Shown here piece after piece: positions 5,117-7,618 of a DNA stretch of 7,618 bases. Origin of the DNA: Methanothrix sp. Its GTDB lineage: Archaea > Halobacteriota > Methanosarcinia > Methanotrichales > Methanotrichaceae. The notes below the pieces were generated by a model. The model saw only the letters and a program-made list of their open reading frames with translations, made no database searches and was not told the origin of the DNA. Position numbers and translations under genes: made by a program. Location: contig JAJRAX010000235.1 of NCBI GenBank assembly GCA_028679775.1, forward strand, positions 1 through 7,618. The letters run 5' to 3'. How positions within the stretch are numbered: position 1 is the first letter of the stretch; every line of letters starts with the position of its first letter.

Positions 5117-5833
5117 ATGACGAAGCTGGTATTGTTGCGGCACGGCCAGAGCCTCTTCAACCAGGAGGGCAGGTTCACAGGTTGGATGGACATTGATCTG
5201 TCCGAGCGGGGCCGGGCTGAGGCTGGGGAGGCTGGATGGCTCATGAAAAGCAGCGGCCTGTCCTTTGATATTGCATTCACCTCAGTTCTCAAGCGCGCCA
5301 TCCGGACGTTGTGGATTGTACTCGACGAGATGGACCTGATGTGGATTCCTGCTCTGCCCTGCTGGCGGCTCAATGAGCGCTTTTATGGGGCGCTGGAGGG
5401 GCAGAGCAAGTCTGAGATGGACAGGAAATATGGAGCCGGACAGGTTCATCTTTGGAGAAGGGGATTTGTAGAGCGTCCTCCTGCGGTCGATACGGACGAT
5501 GAGCGCTATCCTGGCATGGATCCACGCTACCGGGATGTGCAGGAGAGCTTGCTTCCCAGGACCGAGTCGCTGAAGGATACACTGGAGCGCGTTCTGCCAT
5601 TCTGGCAGGCTCTGATTGCCCCGGAGCTTGAAAAGGGCAAAAACGTCCTGGTCGTCTCGCACGGCAACACCATACGCGCTCTGGTCAAGCATCTGGAGGG
5701 CATCTCCGATCAGGATATCGAGAAGATCGAGATCGGCACGGCCCAGCCTCTGCTCTATGAGCTGGATGATCAGATGAGGCTCGTGGGCCGGTCTTATCTG
5801 GGACTTACCAGGGCCGGGCGGAATGGAAAGTGA
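5117..5833 (+). CDS. gpmA: 2,3-bisphosphoglycerate-dependent phosphoglycerate mutase
   Basis: The product has 238 residues, close to the usual length of the dPGM family. It interconverts 3- and 2-phosphoglycerate in the cytoplasm through a phosphohistidine. Visible signatures are LVLLRHGQS with catalytic His9, FTGWMDIDLSERG (20-32), TSVLKRAIRTLWIVLDE (55-71) with Arg60, RLNERFYGALEG (84-95) with Glu87, the YPGMDPRY segment (131-138) and VVSHGNTIRALVKHL (179-193) with His182. All expected catalytic residues are present. I chose ATG 5117 because GGAGGT (5101-5106) lies 10 nt upstream and the family begins at this point. An in-frame TTG at 5090 would add nine residues across that site. Its stop lies inside the next gene (11-bp overlap). 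Many archaea use the cofactor-independent enzyme instead, so the bacterial-type enzyme may have been acquired. Confidence 0.95.
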   Translation: MTKLVLLRHGQSLFNQEGRFTGWMDIDLSERGRAEAGEAGWLMKSSGLSFDIAFTSVLKRAIRTLWIVLDEMDLMWIPALPCWRLNERFYGALEGQSKSEMDRKYGAGQVHLWRRGFVERPPAVDTDDERYPGMDPRYRDVQESLLPRTESLKDTLERVLPFWQALIAPELEKGKNVLVVSHGNTIRALVKHLEGISDQDIEKIEIGTAQPLLYELDDQMRLVGRSYLGLTRAGRNGK

Positions 5834-6812
5834 AAAGCAGCGAAGATTTTTGGGAGTGTTGGTTAAAATGTCTTATGCGGTTGAAATTATAACGATAGAG
5901 CGAAAGGAGGAGCTGATAGAGCAATATGCCCGCCAGGTGCTCTATGAGGTCAAGTCTGAGATCTATGGCTGCTGCATCAAGCTTCTCACAGGCAGCCCTA
6001 GAATCAAGAACGCCTGGGAGGAGAGTTTCTATTTTGCCTCACAGAACATTCGCTCCCACGGCAGGCTCTATGTTCTGGAGGACAAGTCAGTAGGAGAGAA
6101 CCGGGTGTTTTACGATCCCCATTCAAAGAGCTGCTTTCTCTTCAACATCGACTACTATGGCTGGATCAAGTCCCTGGCGCTCTCTGTAGCCGGTGACATC
6201 CTGGAAGACAATCACGGTATCTACTCAGTGCACGGGGCCTGTCTGGATGTGCGGGGACGCGGCGTATGCATCCTTGGTGGATCGGGTGCCGGCAAGACCA
6301 CTCACACATATGGTCTCCTGCGTCAGCCTAAGGCGCGTGTGGTCTCTGACGACTGGTTCTTTGCGAGGGTTTTTGGCGACGATGTCCTGGCCTACAGCTC
6401 CGAGAAGAACTTCTACATTCGAGCAGATCTCGCCGATATCTGGAAGGAGTTCTCAGGTCTGGTCGGCAAAGCCGTTTTGGATGAGTTGGGACGGGCGGTT
6501 GTGGATCTCCGGTGGGTGATAGGCAAAGGGCGAATCCTGCCGCTGACGACTCTTGAAAACGTGATTGTCCTCAAGCGAGACCCCTCTTCTGAGGAGATCG
6601 TGCGAGAGCTGGGGGCAGATGAGGCGCTGGCTATCCTGGAGGCGAACGGCTACTTCAATCCACACCTTCTGGTGAAAAGCGACTTCAAGCGCAGGCTGCG
6701 GAGCAGATTCTTCCGGGAACTGTTCACCCGGACCCGCGTGTACGAGGTCAACACCAGGGGAACACCGGAGGAGAGCCAGAGGGCGATTGGGGCGATACTG
6801 GGGAGCGGGTAG
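5823..6812 (+). CDS. HPr kinase-like P-loop protein, substrate unknown
   Basis: The product has 329 residues from this start. Residues 135-165 (SVHGACLDVRGRGVCILGGS, then GAGKTTHTYGLL) match the HprK/PEPCK-type P-loop region, in which HG and a glycine-rich strand precede Walker A (GGSGAGKT, 152-159). VVSDDW (173-178) occupies the place of the HprK acidic pair. The N-terminal 130 residues do not resemble the bacterial HprK N-terminal domain, and the later HprK phosphorylase signature is not evident. Archaea generally lack the HPr phosphotransfer system, so the substrate is something else. It overlaps gpmA by 11 bp and is surely co-transcribed, suggesting a link to phosphoglycerate or PEP metabolism. 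An internal ATG at 5868 (MSYAVEIITI), with GGGAG 11 nt upstream, is an equally credible start giving 314 residues. Confidence 0.78.
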   Translation: MESEKQRRFLGVLVKMSYAVEIITIERKEELIEQYARQVLYEVKSEIYGCCIKLLTGSPRIKNAWEESFYFASQNIRSHGRLYVLEDKSVGENRVFYDPHSKSCFLFNIDYYGWIKSLALSVAGDILEDNHGIYSVHGACLDVRGRGVCILGGSGAGKTTHTYGLLRQPKARVVSDDWFFARVFGDDVLAYSSEKNFYIRADLADIWKEFSGLVGKAVLDELGRAVVDLRWVIGKGRILPLTTLENVIVLKRDPSSEEIVRELGADEALAILEANGYFNPHLLVKSDFKRRLRSRFFRELFTRTRVYEVNTRGTPEESQRAIGAILGSG

Positions 6813-6829
6813 GCCGTGAGGCATGGCCT
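6811..6829 (+). terminator. Hairpin over the stop codon of the HPr-kinase-like gene
   Basis: AGGCCGTG-AGG-CATGGCCT forms an 8-bp stem with one G-T pair and a 3-nt loop, starting inside the TAG stop. No T run follows, so it may stabilise the mRNA 3' end or assist termination rather than act as a classical terminator. It marks the end of the mutase operon. Confidence 0.4.
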
Positions 6830-6891
6830 CCGGTCGCATCCTTGGTGATGTGGTGGTGGGGAAAAATTGGAAAACCATAGCGGAGACCGCG

Positions 6892-6900
6892 AAATATAAA
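6892..6900 (+). promoter_or_regulatory. TATA box before the winged-helix gene
   Basis: AAATATAAA preceded by CGCG is a good archaeal box. A short inverted repeat GCGG-AGA-CCGC (6880-6890) abuts its upstream edge, overlapping the TFB recognition position. The predicted start near 6920 leaves a leader of about 50 nt that contains the 9-bp direct repeats. Confidence 0.5.
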
Positions 6901-6931
6901 GCGAGTTTAGGGAACAATGGACGAAAATAAA

Positions 6932-6957
6932 ATATTAATAATATTAATAATATTAAT
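6932..6957 (+). repeat. Three tandem 9-bp repeats (ATATTAATA), likely operator
   Basis: ATATTAATA occurs twice in full and once lacking only its last base, head to tail, ending 17 bp before the probable ATG of a DNA-binding protein. Each unit contains the palindrome ATTAAT. Position and repetition suggest sites for autoregulation by the downstream regulator. The repeat is also TATA-like and could place a second transcription start near the gene start. Confidence 0.6.
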
Positions 6958-6974
6958 CGGTGAGACTGGTGGCA

Positions 6975-7460
6975 ATGCCTTTCGAGGGACTGCTGGGAAA
7001 TGGCTGCGAGCTAAAGATAATCGAATTTCTTCTGCCGCTAAAGGGATTAGAGTTCAATTTATCCGAGTTGTCTGAGGAGATTAGCGTATCCAGGCCCACG
7101 GTGGATCGCATAGTGAAGAAGTTCGTGAAATGGGGATTGATGAAGGTTGCCAGCACACATGGCCGAACTAAATACTACTCTTTGAATGAAAGCTCGGACT
7201 TCATTGAAGTATTCGAGAATCTCAACAATCGCTTGGTGGAGCAGATGCTAGGTGAAGAGATGCTATGCCAGATTGGCGAATACAGAATGCATCATACTCC
7301 TGTTTGCATCCCCAAGCCCATGCCGCTATCTGAGGAGGTCGCAGGCTGGATTGCTGAGCCATCTGAAAGTCAGACCGAGTCAAATGGAAATATAATCCTC
7401 AATGATATCCGAGATTTTCCGAACAACATAATAGCTTTAGGTGTACCAGATGCAGCATGA
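6975..7460 (+). CDS. Winged helix-turn-helix transcriptional regulator
   Basis: The product has 161 residues from ATG 6975. Residues about 10-70 form a winged-helix domain: CELKIIEFLLPLKG, then FNLSELSEEISVSRPTVDRI with the recognition helix (about 37-50), VKKFVKWGLMKV, and a wing THGRTKYYSL. A helical segment, FIEVFENLNNRLVEQML (76-92), may dimerise. The last 50 residues (PKPMPLSEEVAGWIAEP onwards) are less structured and could contact the partner encoded next. In-frame GTG codons at 6960 and 6969 are alternative starts. ATG is preferred because GGTGA lies 11 nt upstream and the conserved-looking MPFEGLLGN begins there. The tandem repeats upstream suggest autoregulation. The gene overlaps the next by 11 bp. 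Confidence 0.8.
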   Translation: MPFEGLLGNGCELKIIEFLLPLKGLEFNLSELSEEISVSRPTVDRIVKKFVKWGLMKVASTHGRTKYYSLNESSDFIEVFENLNNRLVEQMLGEEMLCQIGEYRMHHTPVCIPKPMPLSEEVAGWIAEPSESQTESNGNIILNDIRDFPNNIIALGVPDAA

Positions 7461-7618
7461 TGATTTCTTTAGGAGAGAGCTCGTGCAGGAGCTTAGGCGT
7501 GTTGAGAATTTAATGAGGCGTGAAAGCTCAGTTGAAAAGAAGATATACTACTTTTCGGCAGCATATGGCATAACCAGCAGGACATTCAGATATTCCTTCT
7601 CTAAAGACATCCTGTTGG
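7450..7618 (+). CDS. Small charged helical protein, partner of the winged-helix regulator (3' end outside window)
   Basis: The first 56 codons are visible. The start reads MQHDDFFRRELVQELRRVEN, followed by RRESSVEKKIYYFSAAYGIT and SRTFRYSFSKDILL at the edge. The first 30 residues look like an amphipathic, Arg/Glu-rich helix, followed by an aromatic-rich segment. I do not recognise a named family. The ATG lies inside the end of the regulator gene (11-bp overlap), so the two are translated together. A regulator overlapping a small charged protein is typical of toxin-antitoxin pairs, but there is no direct evidence of toxicity. Confidence 0.65.
   Translation, partial: MQHDDFFRRELVQELRRVENLMRRESSVEKKIYYFSAAYGITSRTFRYSFSKDILL

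Noticed and set aside
4906..5373. 155-codon minus-strand frame
   Set aside because: Antisense to the leader and first third of gpmA; Ser/Arg-rich shadow composition and no motif.
6453..6917. 154-codon minus-strand frame
   Set aside because: Antisense shadow of the HPr-kinase-like gene, with no start signals.
6917..7078. 53-codon plus-strand frame starting near the predicted transcription start
   Set aside because: It reads the AT repeats as an Ile/Leu run and then the winged-helix gene out of frame; the winged-helix frame is the coherent one.

Overview
The window looks archaeal, most likely from a methanogenic euryarchaeon of the Methanothrix (Methanosaeta) type. Seen directly: TATA-like boxes about 25 bp before start codons, at least one apparently leaderless gene, oligo-T rather than classical bacterial terminators, and a tRNA-His gene without an encoded CCA. 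The genus is an inference from the overall look of the proteins and could be wrong.

Layout. (1) Positions 1-930 are visibly AT-richer than the rest and hold an accessory, defence-like segment on the minus strand. It contains the 5' part of an EVE-domain protein that enters a NucS-like nuclease domain and runs off the left edge. Just upstream is a 53-residue remnant of the N-terminus of an Eco57I-like (type IIG) restriction-modification enzyme. The segment abuts the 3' end of a tRNA-His gene (934-1005, minus). (2) Positions 1022-4522, minus strand, are a tight three-gene operon: a MoxR-type AAA+ ATPase, a free-standing GXGXG beta-helix protein and a von Willebrand factor A (VWA) protein. The genes overlap by 4 and 20 bp and follow one TATA box with essentially no leader. 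(3) Positions 4523-5116 are a 594-bp divergent intergenic region. It has two homologous promoter units, each with a roughly 10-bp inverted repeat enclosing a conserved GTAGGAGGGA core and followed by a TATA box. Between them lies a foldable segment that may be a small RNA or a 48-codon gene. (4) Positions 5117-6812, plus strand, encode a 2,3-bisphosphoglycerate-dependent phosphoglycerate mutase overlapped by an HPr-kinase-like P-loop protein. (5) Positions 6890-7618, plus strand, hold a winged-helix regulator with three 9-bp direct repeats in front of it. It overlaps a small charged helical protein that runs off the right edge, a toxin-antitoxin-like arrangement.

How the parts may work together. 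MoxR ATPases with VWA partners are known to remodel or activate metalloenzymes and other complexes. Here a GXGXG protein, a fold otherwise known as a domain of glutamate synthase and of the formylmethanofuran dehydrogenase C subunit, is locked between the two as a third component. It is the best candidate in the window for an undescribed system. The mutase and kinase-like pair suggests a link between lower glycolysis/gluconeogenesis and a phosphorylation or nucleotide-sensing activity. The duplicated inverted-repeat promoter units sit between this pair and the MoxR operon, so both may answer to one regulator.
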